Below, piece by piece: positions 9,246 through 20,744 of a stretch of DNA of 64,000 nucleotides. The first letter of the stretch is position 1. Each line of letters opens with the position of its first letter. Made by a program: the position numbers and the translations under genes. This DNA is from Meconema thalassinum (lineage: Eukaryota; Arthropoda; Insecta; Orthoptera; Tettigoniidae), in contig OX336389.2 of the NCBI GenBank assembly GCA_946902985.2, positions 1,015,033,441-1,015,097,440 of the forward strand. The letters are read 5' to 3'. The notes below the pieces were generated by a model. It was not told the origin of the DNA. It worked only from the letters and a program-made list of their open reading frames with translations, and did not search any database.

Positions 9246-10784
9246 CAGTCTAAACTTCTGAAATATCGATATAATTCAAGCATTGTATTTTCTGAAACAC
9301 TGCCTGCAGCCAGATATCTCGGCAAAGGTATGGTCTTGAATACGGTACTGGCATAAAAAATATGCTACGGTGACATAAAACATATTATATCAAATCATGC
9401 ACTGTTAAAAAAGCTGTATATGGAAAAACGAATTGTGTATAAATGCATGAAATGTATTCTAACCCATTTTATATGAATGTTCTACAGAAAATATCTTTCC
9501 TTACCACTGACCCTGTATCTGTCTAGCGTTACCATATGGTAACGCTGGGAAAATTAGTCCCGGGCATGAGCCGGTGTAAAGTTACACGTAAGATATGATA
9601 CTGAATTATAAATTAGATATGTTTACTACCATAATCCTGAAGACAAAGTAAACTATCTCCATTTCACGCAATAATTTAGCATGCCGTACCTTTTGCGGCC
9701 TGCCATCACGACGTGAGAAACAAACCTGGAAATGCACACGATTGTTGCAACATCACCCAAGATATTCCCTAGCGACTACAGCGCGGGTAATGAATAAATA
9801 GACCTTCCATGATCATATAAGCGCAAAGTTCGAATATCTTAAACTGGCAAAGGTCCTGTAGATCGGTACTGCGTTACCATATGGTAACGCTAGGCGTTTA
9901 TGGGTTGATTTACAGTAGCTTCAGTAAGGAAATAACGACGTCTATTTTTATTGTTTACTGAACCTGTACGTGTGAATCTCTTAGCCAGTTGATTTATTGT
10001 CCGATTTATAGGAATGGGTCTCCCTGGAAATTTCACTCGCAACTTTTGCCTTGTTCTAGTGCACGATTTCCTGCACTTTGTATACGTATTGTGCAGATAT
10101 ACAGTACATGTTCATGTAAAGAATATTTCACATAGGGCATTACAGCACTATACACAATCACAATAAGACACTATACAATGCTATATACAGTACACAGTAG
10201 CTTTATAAAACACCCAATTAGCTTGGAGCTCACACATCTACCGCAGCAAGAGCGTGAGAATACAGCCGGGCACTGCCCACGCCAACCTGTAACAGCCGGC
10301 GACGGTCGCCTTGCCAAGTATAAATAAAGACCCTGTATATTCTGCTGAGAAGGAAGCAGGTTGCCATAGCAACGAATGACTGTAGGCTATGTAGGGAACG
10401 CCCCTCCCCTTGTCCTCCACCTCACCCCATGCTCGCATTCTTCTGAGCTCCGTTCAGTACTTGTAACTAGAAGCTAAGTTGGGAAGGAACCAGCTGCAAT
10501 CTGAATTTACTTTGGGAATCAGAGGAAAACCACTTCTACAATGGCAGAGAGTAGGATATGAATCCAGTACTCACCTTTGAACTGTCCTCTGGATGCTTGC
10601 AAACCTCATAATAGGTTTAAAATTCATGACAGAGCTTAGAATTAAACCTATGCAACCATCGTAGAAATCTATTAGTCATTGCCAATTCATTCTGTTTTGC
10701 CAGATAACTGGAATTCACTATTCCATTCAAATTAAGCAAACTATAATCATATTGCTCTCAACAATCCCTAATTGAGATTTTACA

Positions 10785-11050
10785 TTATAGCCGATAGCTC
10801 CCCAGACCATAATGCCCCGAGTTGGTCCTGTGCCTCTCGACAATAATGTCTAGGCACCTCTCTCTCCATATGTTGTCGCACACGATATGGCAATCAGTGC
10901 GAGAAAGACAGAGGAACAATTCATCACTAAAGATGACACTATGCCTTTTGTCAACCCACACTGGTTTTCTCAACAGCACATGAGTCTCCCACGTCGATTT
11001 TGTGGAGTCAATTTAACACCTGCAGGAACACTGGCCTGTAATCTAGTGTA
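10785..11050 (-). pseudogene. Tc1-type transposase fragment (left arm)
   Basis: The minus-strand frame reads HSVIFSDE (first catalytic Asp region), FLCLSR and, further on, IVERH, matching the centre of Tc1 transposases. No N-terminal DNA-binding domain or C-terminal DD34E part is recognisable nearby, so this is a small relic, mirrored at 28705-28970. Confidence 0.6.
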
Positions 11051-11223
11051 GGTTTCATCAACCATGAATTTATTTTTATTTATATATTATACAAAGGAGT
11101 AGTTTACCAAATGTGGTAGCTATGCAGTGTAAGGCAACCTCCAGACTCAGTAGATGAGTGAGCCTGAAGTTCACTGTTGACCTTCCTTGAAATGTTCTTT
11201 CATAGTCTCCCATTATCAATTTA

Positions 11224-11400
11224 TGCTTTTCAGTCGGCCAACATGGGTTTGCCCAATTAGATTAGGCGGGATAACTACATATATAAAACACGCCTTCATG
11301 GAAAAGTTACTTATACCGTATTAATATTAATCACTGATAAAGTGTAATTTTATGATTAGCCGTTTCGACCGTCTTCAACTAGGGTTGAAGTTTAAGATTA
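11224..11400 (-). repeat. Penelope-like terminal fragment with decayed hammerhead (left arm)
   Basis: It starts with GCTTTTCAGTCGGCCAAC, the same boundary motif as the foldback at 6370-6730 and the fragment at 22270. It then has ATTAGATTAGGCGGG and, on the minus strand, GACGGTCGAAACGGC. The last part looks like the 3' half of stem II plus GAAA of a hammerhead, but the CTGATGA box is degraded. Its relative at 23030-23110 keeps more of the core. Confidence 0.45.
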
Positions 11401-11478
11401 GCCTATACAAATATTTAGAAATATGTTTTGCCATCCTTTGTATAGCTTTTCAAGTTAATGTTGTTCTTGTTTGAGTCT

Positions 11479-13500
11479 TCAATCTTTTGACTGGATTGAT
11501 GCAGCGCTCCATGTCTCCCTGTCCTGAGCTAATCTTTTCATCTCTACATAGCTACCATACCCTACATCCGAAATAATCTGTTTAACATATTCCAACCTTG
11601 GTCTACCCCTACAGTTCTTGTCCTCGACCCTTCCTTCTATAACTAAGCTTGCTATTCCTGGGTGTCTTAGTATGTGTCCTACCAACCTATCCCTTCTCTT
11701 CATTAACAGTCGCCAGAAACATCTCTCCTCCCCCACTCGTCTTAATACCTCTTCATTTGTTTCCCTATCTACCCATCTGTTCTTCATCATTCTCCTGGAG
11801 CACCACATTTCAAATGCTTCAATTCTCCTTTTCTTTGCTGCACCAATAGTCCAAGTTTCACTTCCATAGAGCACCACGCTCCAGACAAAGGCTTTCAAAA
11901 ATGACTTCCATATACCTAAATCTATATTCGATGTCAACAGATTCCTTTTCTGTGGAAATGCTTTCCTTGCCTGAGCCAACCTACTTTTTATATCCTCTTT
12001 GCTTCGTCCATCACTGGTTATTTTGCTTCCTAAGTAACAGAAGTCTCCTACTTCCTTTAGCTTTTTATATGCCAATTTGATGTACATAGAGGTTTCTGAT
12101 TTATTTTGGCTGCATTCCAATATTTTTGTTTTACATTTATTGATTTTCATCATGAATTATTTCCTCAAGACGGATTCCATACCATTCAAAAACTCATTCA
12201 AATTCTCTGGCGTGTCGGCCAAAATAATGATGTCATCAGCAAATCTCAGAGTTGAAATTATTTCTCCTAGAATCTTCACTCCCACTTTAAATTTTTCTCC
12301 AATTTCCTTCATTGCTTGTTCAATATATAGATTGAAAAGTATGGGTGGATAGTTGCAGCCTTGCCTTACACCTTTCTGAATACCAGCTTCTCTCTCATGT
12401 CCTTCAGCTCAAATGACTGCTGTCTGGTTTCTGTATAGATTCTAAGAGCACCCTCCTTTCCCTGTACTTCATTCCAATCGTTTTTAATATTTCAAACAAC
12501 TTACACCAATCAATGTTATCAAAAGCCTTTTCTAAGTCTACAAATACCATGAACGTTCTCTTATCTTTCCTTATTCTACCTTAAAAAATCAGCCTAAGAC
12601 TCAGTATAGCTTTCCTTGTTCCTACATTTCTCCTGAAACCAAACTGGTCTTCACCCAACTCCGTTTCTATCTGGCTTTCCATCCTCTTGTAAATTATTCT
12701 AGACAGGGTCTTTGAAGCATGAGTAATCAAGCTGATTGTACGGTAATCTTCACATCTGTCAGCTCCTACTTTCTTCGGTTTAGGGATGATAACATTTTTC
12801 TTGAAATCAGAGGGTAGCTCACCTGTCTCATAAATCCTACACACCAAGTGAAATAACCTGACCAGACCATCATCACTTATGCAGCATAACTACTCGATCG
12901 GTATTGTATCATCGATGCCCGGTGCTTTGTTCCTGCTTAAGTCTTCCAATGCTCTGTCAAATTCTGATCTCAATATTAAATCTCCTTTCGCTTCCTCATC
13001 AATTTCCTCTTCCCTTTCCATTACATGATTCTCAATCTCCTTTCCTTTATACAAGTACTCCATCTGTGTCTTTAATATTACAGCACTTAGTCTTCTTTTC
13101 CCCAAAAGTATTCCTAATCCTTCGATAAGCTGTATCTACTTTTCCTAATTTCAGACAATTTTCTATACCTGCACATTCCTCTTTCAACCATTCTTCTTTC
13201 GCTTCCTTGCACTTCTTGTTAACCTCATTTCTCAGACGTCTGTATTCTGTTTTCCCCTTTTCATCTCTTACATTCTTGTGTTTCCGTCTTTCATCCATTA
13301 ATTCTATTATTATCCTGAGTGATCCATGGTTTTCTACCTATTCTTTCTTTCCTACCAATGTTTTCCTCTGCGGATTTTGTAATTTCATTCTTCAAAAGTG
13401 CCCATTTGCCTGCAATTGAAGTTTGTTTAGGGTGTTTCATTAGTCCTTCCTTTATACTCTTCCTGAATCTTTCGTTTAATGTTATTATTTATGATTTGCA
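11479..13500 (-). pseudogene. LINE reverse transcriptase, broken (left arm)
   Basis: On the minus strand, 13298-12890 covers the linker and early reverse transcriptase. The segment 12847-12581 carries RNKAPGIDD..., GELPSDFKKNVIIP and GEDQFGFRRN. A frameshifted middle includes the FADD catalytic box at about 12232-12243. An open 224-codon C-terminal frame (12153-11479) has CYLGSKITSDGRS, LYGSETWT and GRPRLEY. There are several frameshifts and a stop just before the last frame, so it is inactive. The 5' end is truncated near 13.5 kb. RTE/R4-like by motif style, clade not certain. The other arm (26260-28276) holds the same copy. Confidence 0.75.
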
Positions 13501-13689
13501 GAGTATCACATTATCTGAAAAAGTTAGTTTATTCTATGACGTGCAAGTTAGTCAAGTGTGAACACCTATGTGACAACATTGCTTTTCCTTCCAGCACTTC
13601 AGAAAATATTATAAATACATAAAGAATACCAATCACTAGATATCCTAAAAAAGGCTATTCAGCCAAGTGTATACAAGTGGAAATATCTC

Positions 13690-13930
13690 TTCTGACTAGT
13701 TGACGTCAACTTTTAATCCCATTCAAAAGAAAGCAGCTGCAAAACCTCGTGGGGATTATAGAATCATAAGCTTCATGAGTCATGTCCTCAAGATCTTCCT
13801 CAAGATTACCAGCATATACAGCAAATGTGAAGCATACACAGGAAATACCCAGTTAGGATTCTGCAGTGGATTTGGCACCAGAGAGGCATTACTGGTGATG
13901 CAGGTTTTGGTGTAATATAGATATATCTGT
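13690..13930 (+). pseudogene. reverse-transcriptase scrap of another LINE (left arm)
   Basis: The plus frame has PIQKKAAAKPRGDYRIISFMSH and GFGTREALLVMQVLV, matching the finger region of a LINE reverse transcriptase. Its style is close to, but distinct from, that of the neighbour at 11479-13500. It is only about 80 codons long and is mirrored at 25840-26075. Confidence 0.6.
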
Positions 13931-15987
13931 AGATGTTTATGCTTGTTTTATCAACTATGATTTGATTGTGTGAATCATGATATCAGTCTAGATGAGCAAG
14001 ACATACAAATTTTTGTCTACTTGTACTGAATACATAAGAAGACCTGGCGTTCGCCTGTCGGGAATACTTTAAATGAAATTGATTACGTTTGTATAAATAG
14101 TCGATGGAAGTCATCTTTGCGAGATACAAGAAGCTATCGTGCTGTGGATGTTGGGTCGGATCATTTCTTGGTCCGAGCGGACTTGAAAGTTAAGTTTAAA
14201 TCGCAGCAACGCCAGCAACCTAAGCGACCGTTCGATGTGGCAAAGCTAAAAGACAAGGAAGTAGAAAATTCATTCGTAATCAGTCTTAAATATAGATTAC
14301 AGGCACTTCAAAATCTACCTGATGATGTTAAAACACAATGGTTTAAATTCAAGGATTCTGTGAGTGCAGGTGCTGAAGAGACTGTTGGACGACGGAGAGG
14401 AACACAGAAAGAGCGATGGATTGAAGATCGAACTTGGCATCTGATAGATGAAAGAAAGATGGCAAAGCAACAGTGTGAACAAGCTAAAGATCAAGAAGAG
14501 CTTCAAGTAACTACATGAATATATGCTGAGTTAGACCGCCGAGTAAAAAGGAGTTGTAGAGCTGACAAAAAAGAGTGGTTTGAACGGAAAGGTAAAGAGG
14601 CTCAAAATACTGCCTCTCGATATGACACCAGAACATTGTACCGTATTGTCCGAGAACTTACTGGAGCCCATAGTTGTTCAAACAGCCCCATAAGGATAAA
14701 ATTGGCAAACTTCTGCTCACAAGAGATGAAAAAAATCTGCCCGATGGGTTGAGTAATTCAAAGAAACCTTAAACCAGCCCAACCTACTTAATGCTTACAA
14801 CTTCAAAAATGCAAGAGCTAATGGTAAAAACAGGTGATATTACAGAAACAGAGGTGTGCGCAGCAATCAAAATACTTAAAAACAACAAAGCAGCTGGTTT
14901 GGATGAAATCTCAGCAGAGATTCTAAAATATGGAGGTCCAGCATTTTTCAGAAGACTGGAGACGTGGCATCATCGTGAAACTACCAAAGAAAGGAAATCA
15001 AACTGAATGTACAAATTGGAGAGGTATCACGCTTCTCTCGGTGCCAGGCAAAGTCTTCTGCCTCATTCTTCTAAAACGGATACAAGAAGCAGCAGATTGT
15101 CGACTGCGAGAAGAACAGGCTGGCTTTCGAAGAGGAAGATCCTGCTCTGAACAAATATTTATTCTACAAAATGTAATAGAACAATGCATAGAATTTAACT
15201 GTCCGTTGCCCCTAAACTTCGTTGATTTAAGATAAGCTTTTGACAGTCTACACTGAGAATCATTGTGGAATATTGTGAGCCTATATGGAATTCCCTACCA
15301 TCTAATCGATGTTTTCAAAAACCTCTATTTAGACTCGAGCTGTTGTATAAGGACAGAAGATGGGAACACCCCTTTCTTTAGCATTCTCACAGGCGTCAGA
15401 CAAGGATGCATTTTGTCACTATTCCTATTCATATTGGTCATAGATTTTGTAATGAGAAAAGCTATGGACAATCCCAATATGAGGATACGTTGGAATGAGC
15501 AATCTAGGCTAACGGATCAGGATTTTGCTGATGACATCGTCCTTCTGGCAGAAACACCACATAGTTTACAATTAATGACTACCAAGCTGGATGGAATGGC
15601 CAGTTCTGCTGGACCACAGATAAACGGTGACAAGACAAATATAATGTGCATAAAAATGGGAATGTATCTACACAAATTATAGTGCAACAGAAGATTCTAT
15701 AAGATGTTGACCGATTTTCATATCTTGGCAGCCTTCTCTGTAGTAATGGGGACGTAGATACAGACATCAGCAGCAGAATTGGGGAAGCTTCGGCAGTCTT
15801 TCAACGAATGCGGTCCATATGGCAATTAGACTCTATAAGTATGTCCACAAAGATTTGGCTATATTCTTCTATCATCTTACCTGAAAATATCAGTTAAATC
15901 AGCACACAAGCTCAATGTTTTTCACCAACGATGCTTGAGGCGAATTTTGAAAATCAGTTATCGTGACCACATAACAAATAATGAAGT

Positions 15988-16154
15988 TATATAATTTTCA
16001 AAAGAAAAATATGTATTGTCCGTTGAGCCATTATATATTTAAACACAAATTGTGCTAAATGTTCCGAAGAAGAGCCCAATTGCACACCGGGGCGAAACAC
16101 TGTCATTTTGTTGAGTTATGCCGGAACATTTAGCACAATTTGTGTTTAAATAAT
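15988..16154 (+). mobile_element. 167-bp foldback with hammerhead core and 12-bp TSD
   Basis: It is inserted in the RTE coding region with a perfect 12-bp TSD, AAATAATGAAGT (15976-15987 and 16155-16166). Perfect 31-bp inverted repeats (about 16034-16064 and 16121-16151; inner end AATGTTCCG/CGGAACATT) flank CCGAAGA, stem II GCCC/GGGC, GAAA and a short stem III with TC. This is the hammerhead layout with one core change (U4 to C). It appears to be a second, smaller family built like the one at 6370-6730. Confidence 0.65.
16064..16104 (+). ncRNA. degenerate hammerhead motif
   Basis: The order is CCGAAGA (16064-16070; consensus CTGANGA, so the second core base is changed), stem II arms GCCC and GGGC, GAAA (16094-16097), stem III CA/TG around one base, then TC before the expected cleavage site. 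The core change probably abolishes activity. A related block (CCGGGGTGAAACACTGG) lies near 17497. Confidence 0.45.
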
Positions 16155-16489
16155 AAATAATGAAGTACTGAGAAGAAGTGGTCTACGCAGCTCGCACAAA
16201 ATCGTTGCTCGAAGAAGAATGAAGTTCGCGGGACATGTTCTACGTATGAATGATAGAAGGATACCCAAATCAACAATGTTGTGGAAACTAACGGAAGGAT
16301 ACCAAAGTAGAGGAAGACTTCGTAACACCAGGAAAAGAACTTTTGCAAAGGATCTTGAATGCATGGATATGAACTGGGAGGAAGCTGAAAACTTGGCAGC
16401 TGATTGAGTTCGCTGGAGGAAACTTGTTGCCCGATATGCTACCTAGCATTGGAGGAACTAAGTCTAAGTAAGTACTGGAATCAGTAAAA

Positions 16490-17455
16490 GTAGATTGCAC
16501 CAACACCGGTAGTGTAGAAAATATACAGTAAAACAAGGAGTGAGACAAGTCTTATGCTCTATCTCCACATTTTTTCTATATCTACTCTGAGGAAATATTT
16601 TCTGAAGCACTGGAAGGTATTGTTAATGGATAAACCATAAATGATTTGCAGTATGCCGATGATACAGCTCTGCTTGCAACAACTGCTGAAGATCTACAAA
16701 CCTTACTAAACTCTGTAGTACAACACAGTGCATGAGCAGGTCTGAATTTGAATACAAAAAGGACAAAGATAATGGTTTTGAGCAAACATGTAATTCTACC
16801 TGTTAATCTTACTGTAGCTGGGACAACACTGGAACAAGCTCAACACGTGAAATACCTTGGATTCATACTTGATCATTATTGGAATAGTGCTATCCTGCAT
16901 TGAATTGGCTAGAGCTGCATTCATGAAAATGAAAGAATTACTGTGCAACAGAGACTTTAATATTGCTCTTCGTCTCCATTTACTATGGTGTTACATTTTC
17001 TCTATCCTGCTGTATGGCGCTGAAGCCTGGACCCTCACGGAGAACACCATTAAAAAACTTCAAGACTTCGAGATGTGGCGCTATTGGCGCCTGTTCAGAA
17101 TGTCATGGATCGATAGAGACTTAACATGGAAGTGCTGGAACGCCTGCATAAAGAACTGAAGGATTTGCATAACACCAAACAGAAAAAACTTGAATACTTT
17201 GACCATATCATTTGCAATGATAAATATAAACTCCTACAGATCATAATTGAAGGTAGGAGAGGTCGAGGAAGGAGGAGAATATTTTGGCTGAAGAACCTAT
17301 GTGAATGGTATGGAATCAACACTCCTGCACTATTCCAAGCTGGTAAAAGAAATCACCCTGATGACAACCAACATCCAATGAGATTGGCAGATGACCTCGT
17401 AGTTTCACCCCTTAAAACATCAATAACTAACATCCAATGAGGGTATGGCGCAAGA
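16490..17455 (+). pseudogene. RTE-type LINE 3' fragment
   Basis: The frame reads LQYADDTALLATT at about 16650 (catalytic YADD), then LLYGAEAWTLTENT (about 17010) and ends with REGRGRR-type basic sequence. It terminates in GGCGCAAGAAGAAGAAG, an RTE-style tail. Frameshifts and stops are common. It follows the previous LINE almost head to tail. Confidence 0.7.
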
Positions 17456-17599
17456 AGAAGAAGACGTGTACTATACCAAGTAATAAGCTCAATGGTGCAC
17501 CGGGGTGAAACACTGGTAAAATAGATTGAGAAACATGGGTTATAGTTTCTTTGTAAATTGTATCAATATACATACCTATGTAATATATTCACAATCCAG

Positions 17600-19300
17600 G
17601 ACAGTTACCCAAATAATTACAGATACCGTTGAGAAGTAGAGAGGGTGGTAAATAAACTACAATGTGACAAAGCAGCCGGGGTAGATGCAATTCGGTCAGA
17701 AATGGTGAAGTATAGTGGGAAAGCACGGCTGAAATGGTTGCATAGGATAATCGAAATGGCATGGGTTTTAGGAAATGTACCTCTGACTGGACAAAAGCAG
17801 TAATCGCCCCAACTTATAAACAAGGTAACAGAAAAGATTGCAATAATTATTGTGGCATTTCTTTGGTAAGTGTCCCAGGCATTGTAGAAAGGAGAGTTCG
17901 ATCATTGGCCGAGAGTAAGATGGATGAAAACCAGCGTGGGTTTAGATCGCAACCGGCCGCGGTTTACGAGAGCGCTACGATGTGTCTCGCTGGCAACGGG
18001 AGAGCATGGGTTCGAATCCCATTCGTGGTTTCCCATTTTCACTACCAGGCAAATGCCGGGACAGTTCCTTTCAATAGGTCCACAGCCGATTTCCTTTCAT
18101 AATCCCTTCACTGACCCATCCTGAAAAGGAAAATACATGGCCGTTGGCTGCATTAATAAAATTATAATTATTTAGATCGCAACAAGGATGTCAAGATCAA
18201 ATATTTAGTATGCACCAAGTTATTGAGGAATGTTACAAGAGGAATAGACATTTGTGTTTTGTAGATCTAGTAAGAGAAGGCATACGATAGAGTACCCAGG
18301 GCGAAGATGCTGAGCATCCAGAGGGAATATGGTATCGAGGGAAGGCTGCTACAGACAATCAACATAATTTATGTTGATAATCAGGCTGCAGTGAGAGTTG
18401 ATGGTAGGATTAGTTCTTGGTTCAACGTTGTTACAGGAGTGAGGCAGGGCTGTAATCTCTCACCACTACTACTACTGTTTATTTTTTACATGGACTATTT
18501 GCTGAAGGGCATAAACTGGTTGGTTGGGATTCAATTAAATGGAAACCAGCATTCTGGCCTATGCCGATGACTTGGTTGTGATGACAGACTCCGTCAAAAG
18601 CTTAAAAGTCAAAATGTTAGAACTTGAACATAAATGTAGGAAATAAGGTAGGAATGAAAATCAGCATTTCAAAAATGATGGTTATGCCAGCAAGGAAGAA
18701 GCACAAGAAAATAGCATGTCAAATAGGAGGAACTAAATTGGAGCAGATGGAACATATTAAGTACCGGTACTTAGTCTGTGTATTCTCTCAGGATGGTAGT
18801 ATGAGAAAGGAGAGTCAAGATGCAGAAAAGCCAATGCAGTAAGTACTTAGTTGCGATTTACAGTGTTCTGCAAGAAGGAAGTTGGTGTAGCAATGAAATG
18901 CTCCCTATATCGCTCAGTATTTAGTTTGACCTTGCTGTATGGAAGTGAGAGCTGGGTAGATTCAGGATATCTGTTACTTAAGCTAGAGGTAACTGACATG
19001 AGGGTAGCTTGAATGATTGTTGGGACAAACAGGTTGGAGCATTGGCAGGAAGGTACTCATAATTAAGAGATAAGGGCTACGTTAAAAATTAACACGCTAG
19101 ATGAAGCTGTTTGTATGAGCCAACTCAGATGGTGGGGTCATGTGAAAAGAATGCAGGAAGAGATATTACCAAAGAAGTTAATAATTTCAGCTGTAGAGTG
19201 AAAGAGAAGCACAGGTAGACCTAGGAGGCAATTTCAAAGTGAGAGGTGTAGAAGAAGAGGAAGCCCCAGTGCTGACTGCTAATACGGGATCATGGATCTA
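17600..19300 (+). pseudogene. third degenerate LINE reverse transcriptase, split by a SINE
   Basis: Blocks in order: DKAAGVDAIRSEMVKYSG (about 17660), SDWTKAVIAPTYKQGN (17785), SINE insertion, LCFVDLVREG near 18260, VVTGVRQGCNLSPLL (18430), an AYADDLVVM-like box near 18560, and LYGSESWV near 18940. Many stops are present. The LINE type resembles its two upstream neighbours. The SINE at 17954-18170 was inserted later. Confidence 0.7.
17954..18170 (+). mobile_element. tRNA-derived SINE with 13-bp TSD
   Basis: A 217-bp insertion has box B GGTTCGAATCC at 18009-18019 and a conserved body (TTTCACTACCAGGCAAATGC). It ends in an A/T-rich tail and is bounded by perfect direct repeats TTTAGATCGCAAC (17941-17953 and 18171-18183). 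Removing it restores continuity of the surrounding LINE. Confidence 0.9.
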
Positions 19301-19619
19301 ACTTGTTCGCAAACAGAGGCTTGCAGACTAGACTGGATACTGATGGGCAAAACAGTCTCAAATGAATGTATGTACTTTTATTTTTTTAACTTTATTGATC
19401 ACATTGGACCACTTGAACTGTTTTACGCACTTTTCTTAGAAGGTTGTACTGTTTGCTTCTTGCGATGCATCCAGCAACTCTTCATTCGGCCCAATCACAA
19501 TTTTCTCATTTCATCTGAAATCTTACCTTAATACAGACATCACAATAATATGTTTTTATTCTGGTATCATACAAAAGTACACAATCACAATATTCTAGCT
19601 CCTAAAACATGCCAACTGC

Positions 19620-19925
19620 AGTGGCTACGCTCGCTAAAGCACAGCGTTAGGCCATGGGCCCAAGCTCTCTGCTGACTCGGTAGATGTGTGGGTTCGAGCC
19701 CCACTGTCAACCGTCCTTGAAATGGTTTTCCGTGGTTTCCCCAATTTCAATACCAGGCAAATGCTGGGACGGTACCTTCTGACAGACCACGGCTGCTTCC
19801 CTCTACATCCTTGTCCAATTTCATTATCTTCATCATTCCATCTCTCATCCCGTTGCGCAGGTCGCCCACAGGGGTCGACTAGAGAGACCTGCACTCTGCC
19901 TCTCAGGAGGCCACACAATAACAAA
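19620..19925 (+). mobile_element. tRNA-derived SINE, related to 17954-18170
   Basis: Box B GGTTCGAGCC lies at 19691-19700. The body shares TTTCAATACCAGGCAAATGCTGGGA with the previous SINE. The 3' part ends CCACACAATAAC followed by an A run. No clear TSD was found. Confidence 0.75.
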
Positions 19926-20009
19926 AAAAGGCCCTGAAATCAACCAAAGGCAGCAAATTACTGAATTTGAGATAGCTGTGGTGGTGTGAAACTGTTTTAC
20001 CAAGCCCTC

Positions 20010-20740
20010 AGCCTGTCCCGACTAGACTATGATTTTGCAGCGTACAGTTCAGCAAAGTCAGAAACTTTGAAAATGCTGGACAGTATAGCAGAATTAGGCT
20101 GAACACCAATGCTTTCTGGACCAGTCCGATTTCCAGCCTACTCACCAAATCAGGTGTTCCACCTCTTTGTGTCAGACTCCAAGATATGCTTTCATCATAT
20201 GCTGCTAATCTGCATCAAATGATGCTTTATCCTAGCTATCAATCTCTATTCAATACCTGATCCCACCAAAGGTACACCAACCAGGTGGTTGGTATTAGGC
20301 TTGATAGCTCGTGTAATGAAATAGGAGTGGCTGCAGGTCCCTTTATGATCCAGACACCTAACGAGGTATCGTATGTCCGGAAGTTTGGTTAGGTCTACAT
20401 CGAGGTCTTAAGGTGAACAACACAGTTCACCAATTTCTGGATGCTTGCGGATGGTTCGAAGGTGGACAAGAAAGTGGGTTGAGCTTAAATCATTGATGGT
20501 GCAAATATGAAGATCTCTTTGGGACAAACTTATATCCTCTTGACTGCGGAGCTCGTTGCTATGAAGCTCTGCAGTTTGCCCTACTGACTGCACGATTCCA
20601 CTTTCTTGTGTGTACTGACTCTTTGAATTTGTTGCAGTCAATTGCTTCATGTTTCTCACAACACCCATTAGTGCAACAAACCCATGACCTTCTAGCCAGC
20701 TTGACACTGCTGTTTGGTATTCCCTATATATTTGTTTCTT
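20010..20740 (+). pseudogene. Jockey/I-group LINE C-terminus with RNase H-like region
   Basis: Frames read SLSRLDYDFAAYSSAKSETL (end of the reverse transcriptase) and then WMLADGSKVDKKVG and ILLTAELVAMK. These correspond to the DGSK and AEL motifs of the RNase H domain of Jockey/I-group LINEs. There are several frameshifts and the copy is inactive. Confidence 0.6.
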
Positions 20741-20744
20741 CTTC

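Larger units (their letters stand above)
7985..9904. mobile_element. piggyBac-like non-autonomous element (left arm)
   Basis: The ends are CCCATAAACGCC and its inverted complement GGCGTTTATGGG. They are flanked by TTAA (7981-7984) and TTGA (9905-9908), the TTAA target of piggyBac with one mutation. There is no transposase. It contains two copies of a perfect 20-bp palindrome, GCGTTACCATATGGTAACGC (9526-9545 and 9871-9890), and an imperfect relative at 8116-8140. The right palindrome sits next to the terminal repeat and could be a transposase-binding site. It also carries an 80-bp tandem duplication and a SINE. Confidence 0.6.
7768..10334. mobile_element. CAGGG-ended DNA element (left arm)
   Basis: The left end CAGGGTCTTTATATTTGC and the complement of the right end, CAGGGTCTTTATTTATAC, are both followed by TTGGCAAGG, giving imperfect inverted repeats of about 27 bp. 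TATA lies immediately outside both ends, a possible 4-bp TSD; no 8-bp duplication is seen. CAGGG ends are common in hAT and also occur in other superfamilies, so class is open. No transposase is visible. A piggyBac-like element (7985-9904) fills most of it. Confidence 0.5.
5419..15033 (+). repeat. left inverted arm of the composite
   Basis: The reverse complement of this stretch is present at 24731-34346; positions x and about 39765-x correspond. Contents in order: terminal sequence, a hammerhead-bearing foldback, a SINE, a CAGGG-ended element with a piggyBac-like element inside, a Tc1 fragment, a LINE on the minus strand, a reverse-transcriptase scrap, and the 5' part of an RTE LINE. All are shared with the other arm, so they were inserted before the arm was duplicated. 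The homology stops inside the RTE LINE at about 15033. Confidence 0.9.
14040..16470 (+). pseudogene. RTE-type LINE, endonuclease end to C-terminus
   Basis: The frame from about 14040 encodes the end of the endonuclease (GNTLNEIDYVCI, then DVGSDHFLVRADL at about 14150). The reverse transcriptase follows: NNKAAGLDEISAEILK at 14884, CTNWRGITLLSVPGK at 15007, TGVRQGCILS at 15390 and FADD at 15524-15535. The C-terminal RRMKFAGHVLRMNDRR lies at 16215. Stops and frameshifts are frequent (for example at 15232). A 167-bp foldback interrupts it at 15988. Only its first kilobase is present in the other arm (24731-25735), because the arm junction lies inside it. Confidence 0.8.

Noticed and set aside
7768..10334. 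Firm hAT assignment for the CAGGG-ended element
   Set aside because: No 8-bp duplication is present at the edges and no transposase is encoded; only TATA is shared outside both ends.
17954..18170. tRNA gene candidates (also 7215, 9060, 19620, 22590, 42212, 49000, 60655)
   Set aside because: Internal promoter boxes are present but no full cloverleaf is evident; the sequences continue into repeated SINE bodies, some with TSDs.
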